A stretch of DNA of 64,000 nucleotides from Fonticella tunisiensis (GCF_004364155.1 NZ_SOAZ01000008.1:1-64000), one strand, 5' to 3'. Positions 17,727 to 26,139 are shown, counted from the stretch's first letter. Program-made: numbers and translations. The notes: generated from the sequence alone by a model not told the origin.

Positions 17727-18239
17727 TTATAGAGAGTTATGTTGCAGCTTGTATCTTAATTGTTTTACTAGTATGACGCCGACTATTCCTGGTATAATTT
17801 GCCCTATACAAAGGCTTATTGCCAGCAACTTGTATGGTATGTTCAATATTGTAGAAAGCCATATAGGTACAATTAACCCTGGACCGAATATTATTGGTAA
17901 AGCAATAAACAAGTCGTTTAGATTTAATCTTTTGATTATATAGACAGCAGTGGTCGTAATAATTCCCACAATTAAACCACCAGCCATATCTAAAATTCCG
18001 AGACCACCCATCAGTGCATTACTTAGCAGGTTGCTTATTCCCATTGGAATGATTAGAAAAGGGTAAATGGCACTGAGAGCATATAGTGAAGTTGCTATTC
18101 TTATCTGATATTGTCCAAAGGCGAAGCCTTGAGTAATATACATTAATATAATATAAAGTGCCATCACAACCCCTGAAATAGTTATTTTCCAAGTATAGGA
18201 TAAATCCTTGTCAAATGTAAAATTTGATTTCATCTGCAT
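17727..18239 (-). CDS. queT: QueT-family queuosine-precursor transporter
   Basis: The 170-residue protein has about five or six hydrophobic helices and belongs to the QueT family, thought to be substrate-binding S components of ECF-type importers for queuosine precursors. The signature [24 protein letters not shown] is visible. I start at ATG 18239, six bases after GGAGG. The leader holds a preQ1-I aptamer, so uptake should switch off when preQ1 is plentiful. The shared EcfAAT module would have to be encoded elsewhere. Confidence 0.9.
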   Translation of the reverse strand: MQMKSNFTFDKDLSYTWKITISGVVMALYIILMYITQGFAFGQYQIRIATSLYALSAIYPFLIIPMGISNLLSNALMGGLGILDMAGGLIVGIITTTAVYIIKRLNLNDLFIALPIIFGPGLIVPIWLSTILNIPYKLLAISLCIGQIIPGIVGVILVKQLRYKLQHNSL

Positions 18240-18272
18240 GATAAACCTCCTTTTGTTAATGCTTTTAAAATT

Positions 18273-18304
18273 CAAATAAAAAAGGGCACAACTGCCCTAT
18301 AAAC
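18273..18304 (-). terminator. Second terminator in the queT leader
   Basis: On the minus strand GGGCA-gtt-TGCCC is followed by TTTTTTATTTGAA. The downstream tail is the same as that of the other leader terminator, suggesting duplication of the expression platform. Confidence 0.65.
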
Positions 18305-18347
18305 AAAAACTGGTTAAGGATAGTCTGCTGTTTTAAACGTAAAATGT

Positions 18348-18375
18348 TTCAAATAAAAAAGGCGCATACGCGCCA
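18348..18375 (-). terminator. First terminator in the queT leader (riboswitch expression platform)
   Basis: On the minus strand GGCGCGTATGCGCC is followed by TTTTTTATTTGAA. It lies about 30 bases after the preQ1 aptamer and is the likely ligand-controlled terminator. Confidence 0.7.
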
Positions 18376-18404
18376 CATAACAGACTACCTCAGTAATCAT
18401 TTGC

Positions 18405-18446
18405 CCGTAGTTTTGTTTATAGACAGGATGGTTTCGAACTGTCTTA
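18405..18446 (-). promoter_or_regulatory. PreQ1-I riboswitch aptamer controlling queT-queF
   Basis: On the minus strand AGACAG pairs with CTGTCT around a loop carrying AACCATC. The A-rich tail ATAAACAAAACTA completes the H-type pseudoknot. This matches the small preQ1 class I aptamer closely and sits immediately ahead of two queuosine-salvage genes. The tail can alternatively pair with a sequence at 18297-18311 (see findings). Confidence 0.85.
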
Positions 18447-18461
18447 TTAAGTTTTACATTT

Positions 18462-18490
18462 ATTATATTACATTTTACGGTTAAAAGCAA
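18462..18490 (-). promoter_or_regulatory. Promoter of the queT leader
   Basis: On the minus strand TTGCTT and TATAAT are separated by exactly 17 bases, placing the start near 18456, about 10 bases ahead of the aptamer. Confidence 0.6.
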
Positions 18491-18515
18491 TGGAAAATAA
18501 TTATATAATGTTAAT

Positions 18516-18556
18516 AAAAAATCAAGGCTGTCGGTTCCGACAGCCTTGATTTTTTA
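18516..18556 (-). terminator. Terminator after the LysM-SleB hydrolase gene
   Basis: AAAAAATCAAGGCTGTCGG and its complement form a 19-bp perfect stem with a 2-base loop and flanking A/T runs. The 3' edge touches the stop codon. Confidence 0.88.
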
Positions 18557-19327
18557 TTAGTAAACAAATACCATTCTGTCTATTCGTGCTGCCAGGGGCT
18601 TGGACCACAACCACTGGTTTGTAGCACTATCGTCAAAGTAGAATAAAGCACCATTAGTTGGGTCTGCACCATTAAGTGCTTCGCAGGCAGCTCTTCTTGA
18701 TTCTGCCGATGCAGGATTATTAATTGTTCCATTTAAAACAGGAGTGAATTGATAGTATCCATTTATTCTTTGATATATAACTTCCCTTATTGTGTTTGGA
18801 AACTGTGAACTTTGTACCCTATTTACAACTACGGCTCCTACTGCAACCTTTGCACTGTAAGGCTGATTCTCGGCTTCTGCCTGTATAAGCCTTGCAAGGA
18901 GATCTAAATCATCCTGTGTGTATGGTATTACAGCCTTTGGCTGGGACGATACCACATTTCCCTTTGGAAGGATAAGCTTTTGTCCAGGATATATCAGGTT
19001 GTCCCATTTGTTGTTTGCCTTTCTTAATGCGTCAAGGGATATGCCAAACCTCTTAGAGATTAAGAAAAGCGTATCTCCGCTTTTTACTGTGTAAGTTTCA
19101 GCAGGCACATTTAATACCTGTCCTGGATATATTACATCGCTTCCAAGGTCATTTGTTGATTTTATTTCTGAAGCAGTTGTATTAAATAACCTGCTTATTT
19201 TGAATAGTGAATCGCCTGATGTTACTTTATAGGCTGCTGCAAAAGCATTATGCTTTGTAAAGATAGTTAGAGCCATTGTAGTAGATAGGGCAAATAGAAA
19301 GGTTTTTAGTTTCTTTGATTTGAACAT
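18557..19327 (-). CDS. Secreted LysM cell-wall hydrolase (SleB/CwlJ-like)
   Basis: The 256-residue protein has a signal peptide (hydrophobic residues about 8-30, ending near AFAA). Two LysM peptidoglycan-binding domains follow (YKVTSGDSLFKISRLF and YTVKSGDTLFLISKRF), then a C-terminal SleB-type hydrolase domain beginning DLDLLARLIQAEAENQPYSAK. That domain's family includes spore cortex-lytic and vegetative lytic enzymes. ATG 19327 follows GGAGGTG by six bases. The preceding c-di-AMP riboswitch ties its expression to envelope stress or turgor. Whether it acts on cortex or vegetative wall is not decided. Confidence 0.88.
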   Translation of the reverse strand: MFKSKKLKTFLFALSTTMALTIFTKHNAFAAAYKVTSGDSLFKISRLFNTTASEIKSTNDLGSDVIYPGQVLNVPAETYTVKSGDTLFLISKRFGISLDALRKANNKWDNLIYPGQKLILPKGNVVSSQPKAVIPYTQDDLDLLARLIQAEAENQPYSAKVAVGAVVVNRVQSSQFPNTIREVIYQRINGYYQFTPVLNGTINNPASAESRRAACEALNGADPTNGALFYFDDSATNQWLWSKPLAARIDRMVFVY

Positions 19328-19338
19328 GTTAAACACCT

Positions 19339-19447
19339 CCATCGCCTCCGAGGTTAGTTGACGGGTTCGGGTAGAGGTACCCTACTCATAATGAGATTCA
19401 CCCCAAAAGTTTAGTCCCCCGTACTCCTACTGGAGATTCGGCTTTTT
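19339..19447 (-). promoter_or_regulatory. Cyclic di-AMP riboswitch (ydaO/yuaA class)
   Basis: On the minus strand the conserved blocks occur in order: GCCGAATCTCC, TACGGGGGA, TTGGGGTGAATC, GTAGGG...CTACCCGAACCCGTCAACTAACCTCGGAGGCG. The closing helix pairs GCC (19441-19443 region) with GGC just before the ribosome site. This class senses c-di-AMP and commonly precedes LysM hydrolase genes. No terminator sits between the aptamer and the ATG, so GGAGGTG just downstream may be the regulated target. Confidence 0.88.
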
Positions 19448-19568
19448 TCAATATGCATTTTAACATGAGATTATAAGCAAGTCTATATAAAGTATATGGC
19501 AGCGAAGGTATACAGAGCTAAGAGAGTAATATGATGGTTACGAAATAAATTTAAATGGATAATGATTT

Positions 19569-20678
19569 CTATTTCTTATCTGAAACTTTAAGGCGGTATT
19601 CCGCAACTAATAGGTTTACCATCCTGTTATAGCTGTATATGCCTTCCCCCTGAAGGTTTGACTTTAGATAAGTGTTGTTAATTTTAGATGTTACCCTGTC
19701 TATAGGACCTTCATATCGTCCCCAGAATTTGTTTATGTATAGTAAATCTCTCCTAACGCCATCGCTGTACATTGATTTTAATCTGCTAAAGGCTTTTAAA
19801 TCCTGTTGTGCCAGGGCATTCATACTGTATACCAATGCAAACAATGTACCTGAATATTGGAATTGTACATCAGGATTCATTGTGCTAGTTAAATATGCAA
19901 TGTAATTTGCTTCGTCTTCCCTTGCAAACCCCCTTTGATGAGCCATTTCATGGCATATAGCAGCAGGGAGAATTGAATTTGGTATATTGGTATTTACATT
20001 TGCTTCTCCGGTAAAGGGAAAATACACCCCTGAAATACCGGTATATGACATTAGCCTTGAAAGAAAAACTCCCTTAGGCCTTCCGTATTTTCCACCAATA
20101 ACGGGATATATTATAGAAGCTTCATCATAGCCTTTATATGCTTCATTAAAAGCCTGGACACTGTTGTAAGATAATTTCATAACACCCTCTGTGTTTTCAT
20201 TTACAAGGCTGCGCAGTTTATTGGCACGTTCTATGAGATCCAGGCAAAGCCCTTCAAGTTCATTGACATTAGGAGGAGACACGGGCATATTGATAATTTG
20301 TGAAAATGGTTTGCGGTGGTAGTTAAGCCCCCAGAGAACTATAAATGAAAAATATGTGATGCTTATAGAAGCTGATGTATTAATTATAAAAGTCTTCAGT
20401 ATTTTTCCCTTTCCATGGGGTACTTTAATTAATCTGTATATTAAATAAAATATTCTATATAAGATGTATATAGTTAGAAGGATAATAATAACCTCTGCAA
20501 GAGAAAAGGGAAATATTCCTGTAATTTGGCTTAAGGGTCTTCCAATAAATCTATAAGTTCCCGTAGAATAAAGCTTCTCTACCAGACCAGGGTATTTCGA
20601 TACAGAATATGAAAAAATTACAGCCGCAGGCAAAAGTAACACTAATAGAAGTTTGTTTATGTATCTTTTTTTACACAT
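19569..20678 (-). CDS. DUF3810 membrane protein with zinc-protease-like HExxH motif
   Basis: The 369-residue protein has three N-terminal membrane helices (about 9-27, 58-80 and 98-117) and a large soluble part. HEMAHQRGFAREDEANY at residues 243-259 gives HExxH plus a downstream acidic residue, the layout of a zincin metalloprotease. DUF3810 proteins have no established function that I know of. The gene stands alone between the c-di-AMP-controlled hydrolase and a divergent DUF3892 gene. Protease activity is inference from the motif only. Confidence 0.8.
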   Translation of the reverse strand: MCKKRYINKLLLVLLLPAAVIFSYSVSKYPGLVEKLYSTGTYRFIGRPLSQITGIFPFSLAEVIIILLTIYILYRIFYLIYRLIKVPHGKGKILKTFIINTSASISITYFSFIVLWGLNYHRKPFSQIINMPVSPPNVNELEGLCLDLIERANKLRSLVNENTEGVMKLSYNSVQAFNEAYKGYDEASIIYPVIGGKYGRPKGVFLSRLMSYTGISGVYFPFTGEANVNTNIPNSILPAAICHEMAHQRGFAREDEANYIAYLTSTMNPDVQFQYSGTLFALVYSMNALAQQDLKAFSRLKSMYSDGVRRDLLYINKFWGRYEGPIDRVTSKINNTYLKSNLQGEGIYSYNRMVNLLVAEYRLKVSDKK

Positions 20679-20717
20679 ATCACATACCAGCTTTCTTTAA
20701 AGATATTATAATATGGA

Positions 20718-20779
20718 GATAAAAAAATATATTCTGCTTACAACTACGCTTGCAAAAAAATCAGCGCAACAAGTTATAA
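20718..20779 (+). repeat. Dispersed repeat, short copy (related to 39494-39635)
   Basis: The segment starts GATAAAAAAATATATTCT, continues ACTACGCTTGCA and ends AAATCAGCGCAACAAGTTA. All three blocks recur in order at 39494-39635 with few changes, but there they are separated by about 85 extra bases. This is non-coding: the open frame that spans it has no ribosome site. Confidence 0.55.
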
Positions 20780-20928
20780 TAATATATTATTTTATGAGTG
20801 AGAATGTGTCAAAACAAAAGTCCAAGTTTTTGAAAAACACCTTTTCTATAGTCGATATCGAATCTGAGATTGCTCATTTACGAATAACAGAAGCAAAATG
20901 TAAAATACTAAATGCAGGAGGGATATGT

Positions 20929-21159
20929 ATGGGAGATAAATCAAAAATAATCAAGGTTAAAAAGAATCCTGATGGTGACATTACAGATGTTATGCTGGAT
21001 AATGGCAATGTTTATTCCATAAATGAAGCGATAATGATGGCTAAGGATGGGATTATCGAGGGAGTAAATGTTGGAAGGGCTAAAAATGGAAGGGAATATT
21101 TAAGGAGTAATCCAAATGGAGAAGTAAATGATAACATGGATAATTTGCCTGTGTTTTAA
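20929..21159 (+). CDS. DUF3892-domain protein
   Basis: The 76-residue protein is a single DUF3892 domain: a basic first strand (IIKVKKNPDGDITDVMLDNGNVY), a central helix (INEAIMMAKDGIIEGVNVG) and the closing GREYLRSNPNG. I start at ATG 20929, behind AGGAGG. A longer frame upstream runs through repeat DNA and is not supported. Function is unknown; related small proteins are common in spore-forming Firmicutes. It ends at a terminator shared with lysA. Confidence 0.8.
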   Translation: MGDKSKIIKVKKNPDGDITDVMLDNGNVYSINEAIMMAKDGIIEGVNVGRAKNGREYLRSNPNGEVNDNMDNLPVF

Positions 21160-21161
21160 AT

Positions 21162-21209
21162 AAAACGAATCAGCATATCGGCCTATCCGATATGCTGATT
21201 CGTTTTATA
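21162..21209. terminator. Bidirectional terminator between DUF3892 and lysA
   Basis: AAAACGAATCAGCATATCGG pairs perfectly with its complement across a 5-base loop, giving a 20-bp stem with A/T flanks. Confidence 0.9.
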
Positions 21210-22503
21210 AAGCAATTTCACGGTTTATCAAATCTTCGTATGTTTCTCTTCTGCAAATTACCTTTGACTTCCCATCCTTTACAAGGACTACAGCTGCCCT
21301 TGGAATTTTATTGTAATTGCTTGACATGGAATAACAATAAGCTCCTGTTGATAGGACTGCAAGAATATCTCCGCTGTTGCTTTCAGGAAGTTCTATATCT
21401 TTTATAAGTATATCTCCTGATTCGCAGCATTTTCCTGAGATCGTTACAACCTCTCTACGTTCGCCTTCTATACGATTTGCGACTATGCATTCATATTCTG
21501 CATTGTAAAGTGAAGGTCTTATGTTATCAGTCATCCCTCCATCCACGGCTACATATTTTTTGATACCGGGGATTTGCTTGATGGAACCTACTGTATAAAG
21601 GGTGGTACCTGCATTTCCAACTATAGATCTTCCAGGTTCAATGGATAGTGAAGGAAGAGGAATATTTAATTCTTTGGAGGTCTCCTGTGCTCTTTTTAAA
21701 ATAGAAGAACAAAAGTCCTCAATGGAGTTGGGATCATCGCCTTCACGATAATAAATCCCAAAGCCTCCTCCCAAATTGAGTTCATTAATTTCATATCCGA
21801 GCTCTTCCTTAATGCCTTTGATCAGGGAAAGCATTATATCTACCTCATCAAGATAAGGTTCAATATCGAAAATTTGTGAACCTATGTGACAGTGAAGGCC
21901 TCCCAGTTCTACGTTAGAAAGGGACATTACCCTTTTTACTGCAGTTAAAGTTTTATTGTTTAATATGGTAAAGCCAAACTTTGAATCAAGTTGCCCGGTT
22001 TTTATATAGCTGTGCGTATGGGCTTCAATTCCAGGAGTTATCCTTAGAAGAAGTCTTTGGATTGTACCTTTTCTTTTAGCAATTTCATTTATTTTATCTA
22101 TTTCATAGAAATTATCTGCTACAAAGGTTCCTACACCAAGCTCTATTGCCATTTCTATTTCATCGGGAGTTTTATTGTTGCCGTGAAAATATACTTTTTC
22201 AATGGGGAAACCACTTTTATAAGCAGTATATAATTCACCGCCGGATACAACATCAAGGCATAAACCTTCTTCGTTTATAATCTGGCACATGGCAATTGTT
22301 AAAAAAGCCTTTCCTGCATAAATAACTTTGTTATTGGGATTATTCTTCTTAAAACTTTCCATGTATCTGCGGCAGTTATCCCTTATCAACTTTTCATCAA
22401 GAACATAAAGTGGAGTTCCATATTTATCTGCTAGTTCAACTGTGCTAATACCGCCTATATATAGTTCATTATTTTTTATTTTCATAGTTCCGAAAAGTCT
22501 CAT
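21205..22503 (-). CDS. lysA: Diaminopimelate decarboxylase
   Basis: LysA converts meso-diaminopimelate to L-lysine, the last step of the pathway. The 432-residue fold-type III PLP enzyme shows the PLP lysine in YAGKAFLT, HCHIGSQIF, the phosphate-binding GGGFGIYY, and the dimer-site CESGDIL with its catalytic cysteine. GGAGG precedes the ATG by six bases. It follows lysC by 18 bases, so both genes should be governed by the upstream lysine riboswitch. Confidence 0.97.
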   Translation of the reverse strand: MRLFGTMKIKNNELYIGGISTVELADKYGTPLYVLDEKLIRDNCRRYMESFKKNNPNNKVIYAGKAFLTIAMCQIINEEGLCLDVVSGGELYTAYKSGFPIEKVYFHGNNKTPDEIEMAIELGVGTFVADNFYEIDKINEIAKRKGTIQRLLLRITPGIEAHTHSYIKTGQLDSKFGFTILNNKTLTAVKRVMSLSNVELGGLHCHIGSQIFDIEPYLDEVDIMLSLIKGIKEELGYEINELNLGGGFGIYYREGDDPNSIEDFCSSILKRAQETSKELNIPLPSLSIEPGRSIVGNAGTTLYTVGSIKQIPGIKKYVAVDGGMTDNIRPSLYNAEYECIVANRIEGERREVVTISGKCCESGDILIKDIELPESNSGDILAVLSTGAYCYSMSSNYNKIPRAAVVLVKDGKSKVICRRETYEDLINREIAL

Positions 22504-22521
22504 AAAATCCCTCCAAACGCT

Positions 22522-23721
22522 TCACAGGCCAAATTCCTCCGCGATAATCTTAACAGCTCTCAGTTTATCTTGAGTTTTTATTGCACAGGTAATCCTAATT
22601 TCAGAAGTAGTTATAAGTTTTACTTCAATATTATTTTCTGCAAAGAGTTTAAACATTCTTCCAGCTACACCGGAGGTTGTTTTCATTCCTATGCCCACTA
22701 TAGAAAACTTGGTTATATCCTCATCTATTGATAAGTTGTCTTTATCAGTAATTTCTGATAAAATGCTCATACATTCATTTAAGTCACCCTTTGGTATTGT
22801 AAAGGAAATATTGACAATACCATCTATTGGGGCAGTCTGGCTTATCATATCTATATTAATTCTTTTTGACGATATTTTTCCAAATAGATTTGAAATTGAA
22901 TTTATATTGTAGGGGATATTTTTTACTGTTATTGCAACATCATCATCGCTTGTTGCCAGGCCTGTTATTGGTTTGCTTTCCATGTTCATGTTTGTTACCT
23001 CCCTAATTAATGTACCCTTTATATTGCTGGTACTCAGTCCAACATATACGGGAATATTATATTTTTGTGCAAGCTCTATGGATCTCGAATGCATAACCTG
23101 GGCACCAAGGCTTGAAAGTTCCAGCATTTCTTCGTAGTCAATTTCAGACAGTTTTTTAGCATTCTTATACAATCTTGGATCAACACTGTATATTCCATCG
23201 ACATCTGTGTATATTTCGCATTGTGCATCCAGCTTTACTGCAATGGCTACCGCTGAGGTATCAGAGCCGCCCCTTCCGAGGGTGGTTATATCACCTTCAT
23301 CATTTACTCCTTGAAAACCAGCAACCACCACTATTTTACCCTCAGTAAGGCTCTTTCTTAGTTTTTCCCCATCGATGTCTTCTATGAGAGACTTGCCATG
23401 CTGTCCGGTAGTTCTCATACCAATCTGATAAGCTGTATAACTTATTGCGTCATATCCCATGGATTTGAGGGCCATGGCGAGAAGGGAAGCAGATATCATT
23501 TCGCCCGTTGAAAGAAGGGCATCAAGTTCCCTTTTATCAGGATATTCTGTTATCTGGTTTGCCAGTTCAATTAAATCATCAGTAGTATCTCCCATTGCAG
23601 ATACTACTACAACGACACTGTCTCCACTTTCTTTTCTTTTACCAACTGTTTCAGCAACCTTTTTAATCTTTTCTATAGTTGCAACAGAACTACCACCGTA
23701 TTTTTGAACAACTATACCCAT
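22522..23721 (-). CDS. lysC: Aspartate kinase
   Basis: It phosphorylates L-aspartate, the committed step to lysine, diaminopimelate, threonine and methionine. The 399-residue protein has the kinase signature VQKYGGSSVA at the N-terminus, the FQGVNDEGDITTLGRGGSDTSAV nucleotide region, and two C-terminal ACT domains (about 265-399) for feedback control. ATG 23721 follows GGAG by eight bases; an upstream GTG would add three residues. The lysine riboswitch and the lysA partner indicate the lysine-sensitive isozyme. Confidence 0.96.
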   Translation of the reverse strand: MGIVVQKYGGSSVATIEKIKKVAETVGKRKESGDSVVVVVSAMGDTTDDLIELANQITEYPDKRELDALLSTGEMISASLLAMALKSMGYDAISYTAYQIGMRTTGQHGKSLIEDIDGEKLRKSLTEGKIVVVAGFQGVNDEGDITTLGRGGSDTSAVAIAVKLDAQCEIYTDVDGIYSVDPRLYKNAKKLSEIDYEEMLELSSLGAQVMHSRSIELAQKYNIPVYVGLSTSNIKGTLIREVTNMNMESKPITGLATSDDDVAITVKNIPYNINSISNLFGKISSKRINIDMISQTAPIDGIVNISFTIPKGDLNECMSILSEITDKDNLSIDEDITKFSIVGIGMKTTSGVAGRMFKLFAENNIEVKLITTSEIRITCAIKTQDKLRAVKIIAEEFGL

Positions 23722-23736
23722 ATGAATCACTCCTTA

Positions 23737-23774
23737 AAAAAATAAATACAGCAAAGGAACACCTTTGCTGTATA
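23737..23774 (-). terminator. Riboswitch-controlled terminator before lysC
   Basis: On the minus strand ATACAGCAAAGG-tgtt-CCTTTGCTGTAT is followed by TTATTTTTTT. It is the classic expression platform of an L-box leader. Confidence 0.88.
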
Positions 23775-23805
23775 ATAAAATGCATACAGACAAACCGTGT
23801 ACCTT

Positions 23806-23972
23806 TGTAGCTCTCCACTATTTGAAATAGTGACAGTCCTGCATATATTCTATGCAGAACCAGGAAACCATTCCGCCGAACGATTTCCTTCGGCTGCAGT
23901 TCCTTTCCTTAACCATCATTGCCCGCCGGCTACGGATAAGTACTATTAACTAACAGCGCCTCTACCATAGGT
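23806..23972 (-). promoter_or_regulatory. Lysine riboswitch (L-box)
   Basis: On the minus strand the closing helix pairs GTAGAGGCGC with GGAGAGCTAC. Between them are the conserved AGTA region, GGAAAGGAACTGC, CAGCCGAAGG, GGCGGAATGG and GGTTCTGCAT...GCAGGACTGTCACT. These are standard L-box landmarks. Lysine binding should stabilise the aptamer and allow the downstream terminator to form, turning off lysC-lysA. Confidence 0.92.
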
Positions 23973-23999
23973 AAACTTTTATGATATTAAATTAAGTGT

Positions 24000-24028
24000 A
24001 TTCTACCATGAATAGCTTATTAATTCAA
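24000..24028 (-). promoter_or_regulatory. Promoter of the lysC-lysA operon
   Basis: On the minus strand TTGAAT and TAGAAT are separated by 17 bases. The implied start near 23993 lies shortly before the L-box closing helix. Confidence 0.6.
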
Positions 24029-24194
24029 CTAATTACTTTTAAAAATTTTTGCTAAAAATAACTAAAAAGTTAAATATCGATTTTCTTTCAAATTCCTATT
24101 ACAGCAGGTTAGCATTTAAAAACTGCTTTTCACATTGGTTCTAGCAGAATAAATAACTGTGAATTTAGGTATGATATTTATAGGAGGTGTTTCA

Positions 24195-24362
24195 ATGGCA
24201 AAGAAACATGGATTTAGAATGAGGGCAAAAGCTCAGTCTATGATAGATAACAGCAATGACAGCAGAAACTCCACACATGGCTATATGGAGATGGGTAATG
24301 ATGCTAAAATTCATGCAAAGGCAAGAGCTTTAAGAAATAGCGATAATGGTTCACATTTATAA
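24195..24362 (+). CDS. Small basic protein, 55 residues, unknown
   Basis: ATG 24195 follows GGAGG by seven bases, and a good terminator lies about 50 bases after the stop, so this is a convincing small gene. The product is rich in Lys/Arg/His/Asn/Ser (MAKKHGFRMRAKAQSMIDNS at the start) with no cysteine or membrane helix. Size and composition recall small DNA- or RNA-binding or spore proteins, but I do not recognise a family. A TATGAT-like -10 lies near 24168-24178 without a clear housekeeping -35. Confidence 0.65.
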   Translation: MAKKHGFRMRAKAQSMIDNSNDSRNSTHGYMEMGNDAKIHAKARALRNSDNGSHL

Positions 24363-24408
24363 CGATAAAATTAGCTTTTGAAGATATTTTTGCACTGAAA
24401 TAAAAATC

Positions 24409-24452
24409 AGGGACCTGTATTCAAAATAAGTTACGAATACAGGCCCTTTTTA
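24409..24452 (+). terminator. Terminator after the 55-residue gene
   Basis: AGGG-a-CCTGTATTC pairs with GAATACAGG-c-CCT around a 12-base loop, followed by TTTTTAATTT. Confidence 0.75.
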
Positions 24453-24509
24453 ATTTCATAAGACATAATATGAAATTGAAAACATTTATTCGGAGAAGGA
24501 AGTGATGAT

Positions 24510-24710
24510 ATGACATTTGTTATTTTTTTTCTTATAGGGTTGATAATAATCTTCGGAGTTCTTGCCAGATGCGGCAAATTTTATTATATGATTAAATTGT
24601 GCTTAATCTTGTTAATCATATTTGTAATTATCACTCTAACAGTATATTCAATCCCTATTATTGCAATAATGTGTATTTCATTTTTCCTTTTCCGGAGAAG
24701 GTGGTTTTAA
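24510..24710 (+). CDS. Small membrane protein, 66 residues, unknown
   Basis: Two hydrophobic segments (about 2-18 and 27-60) are separated by the short RCGKFYY loop, and a basic RRRW tail follows. A GGAAGTGAT ribosome site precedes ATG 24510. It overlaps the 3' end of the convergent kinase-like gene by four bases. No family is recognised. Likely topology is two or three helices in the cytoplasmic membrane. Confidence 0.55.
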   Translation: MTFVIFFLIGLIIIFGVLARCGKFYYMIKLCLILLIIFVIITLTVYSIPIIAIMCISFFLFRRRWF

Positions 24711-25285
24711 TCTGGCTGGCTGCTGGAGAAATTTTGAATCCACTCTTTAAACAATTCAAAGCGATGTTCCTTTAGAAAATCGATAAAATCTTCAAGAACC
24801 CCCAGTTTATTTAAACCCTTCATAAGGTGCCTGGGATAGCTTACATTTCTTGTATAACTTCCTTTAGGGTCAATTACCATCAATGACTCATCCCTGCGAA
24901 CCATAATATCCCTGCACCTTATGTCAATTTTAGTGAATCCCAATGAATAAAACTCTTCTGCAAGGCAAATTATTTTATTGATTAAATCATTGTTCAATCC
25001 ATTTTTCTTTATGTAGGAATTAAGAGGTTCACCATCTACGTACTCTCTAATTATAAAGTGTTCATCATAATCATAAATTTTTGGAAAATATTTACTGCCA
25101 TTGGTACGAGTTAATATAAAAGATTCGTATATGCAACTTTTACTGTCTTTACAAACTTTGATAACTCTGTCAGAAGCGATCAGATAAACTTTACCATGAT
25201 TTCCCATACCTAAAAGTTTGCATTGATTTAAATTCAAGCCATAATTATTTTCATATTCCAGATTTCTGGTACATTTATCTTTCAT
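24707..25285 (-). CDS. Small protein-kinase-like fold protein with altered catalytic loop
   Basis: The 192-residue protein resembles small bacterial Ser/Thr or sugar-kinase-like proteins. LGMGNHGKVYLI is the glycine-rich loop, VIKVCKD carries the ATP-binding lysine, and FIIREYVDGEPL is the hinge. The catalytic loop reads KIDIRCRDIMV, where a standard kinase has HxDxxxxN: the aspartate stays, but the metal-binding asparagine is replaced by aspartate. The DFG motif is replaced by DPKG. ATG 25285 follows GGATGG by six bases. It may be a weak kinase or a pseudokinase. Its substrate is unknown. Confidence 0.7.
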   Translation of the reverse strand: MKDKCTRNLEYENNYGLNLNQCKLLGMGNHGKVYLIASDRVIKVCKDSKSCIYESFILTRTNGSKYFPKIYDYDEHFIIREYVDGEPLNSYIKKNGLNNDLINKIICLAEEFYSLGFTKIDIRCRDIMVRRDESLMVIDPKGSYTRNVSYPRHLMKGLNKLGVLEDFIDFLKEHRFELFKEWIQNFSSSQPD

Positions 25286-25518
25286 AAAAAGCCATCCTTT
25301 CAATAAAATAGTATAAAGCATTAAATTCTCTATAAATTATTAAGCACAGCCTTAATAAAAATATGAAATGTTAATCTGTAAAGCTTGTTTGAAAGTGTTT
25401 GGATTTGCTTAATAATTATCCATAATACTAATATATTGGCTCAGTAAAAATAAGTTACCGTTTTAAACGTAAATGGTGAATGTTATAATAAAATAAAAAG
25501 AATGGATAAGGTGGAAAA

Positions 25519-26139
25519 ATGTGTGGAAGATATTTGCTTGATAATGAAATCAGAGATATGCTTGAAAGTTATAATATAAAAAGAGTGTTTATTGATGAGC
25601 TTCTCAAGGGGGACATATATCCAGGCTGCAAAGCTCCAGTAATAGTTGACAATTCAGGAATGGAGCTTAGGAAATACACCTGGGGATTTATGGTAAATAA
25701 CAGGAAAATCATAAATGCAAGAGCTGAATCCCTTGCTATAAAAAATACTTTTAAAAATTCATTTTACCGAAGAAGGTGTTTGATACCCTGCAGTGCATTT
25801 TATGAATGGAAAAATGAAAGAAATAGAAAAGTTAAATATAGAATTTCTTTGAAGAATAAAGAAATGTTTTCCCTTGCAGGAATTTATAATATGTTTCATG
25901 ATAAGAATCTGGGGTTTTACGAAGGATTTGTAATAATTACAACGGAAGCTAATAAAGATATGTCGGATATTCATCACAGAATGCCTCTAATAATTGATAA
26001 GAAATGGGAGGATGTATGGATAAATAACAAAAGTAAAATTGAGGACATAATGAAGCTTTTAAGCCCTTTTAATTCTCAACTTCTGATAGAACCTTGTTTT
26101 GATGGATCTTTCAACAATGAGCAGCTGAGTATGTTTTAA
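25519..26139 (+). CDS. SRAP-family abasic-site protein (YedK/HMCES-like)
   Basis: SRAP proteins crosslink to abasic sites in single-stranded DNA through Cys2. The 206-residue product keeps the essential features: MCGRY with Cys2, the asparagine in INARAES, the glutamate in FYEWK, and the histidine in HHRMPLII. It is a single-domain cytoplasmic protein. No LexA-type box is obvious upstream. The gene appears monocistronic. Confidence 0.92.
   Translation: MCGRYLLDNEIRDMLESYNIKRVFIDELLKGDIYPGCKAPVIVDNSGMELRKYTWGFMVNNRKIINARAESLAIKNTFKNSFYRRRCLIPCSAFYEWKNERNRKVKYRISLKNKEMFSLAGIYNMFHDKNLGFYEGFVIITTEANKDMSDIHHRMPLIIDKKWEDVWINNKSKIEDIMKLLSPFNSQLLIEPCFDGSFNNEQLSMF

Noticed and set aside
20713-20928. 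5' extension of the DUF3892 open frame
   Set aside because: It runs through a dispersed non-coding repeat and has no ribosome site. The internal ATG at 20929 has AGGAGG.
25458-25479. TTTTAAACGTAAA shared with the queT leader (18329-18343)
   Set aside because: A short AT-rich match with no consistent context. Not enough to call a regulatory motif.
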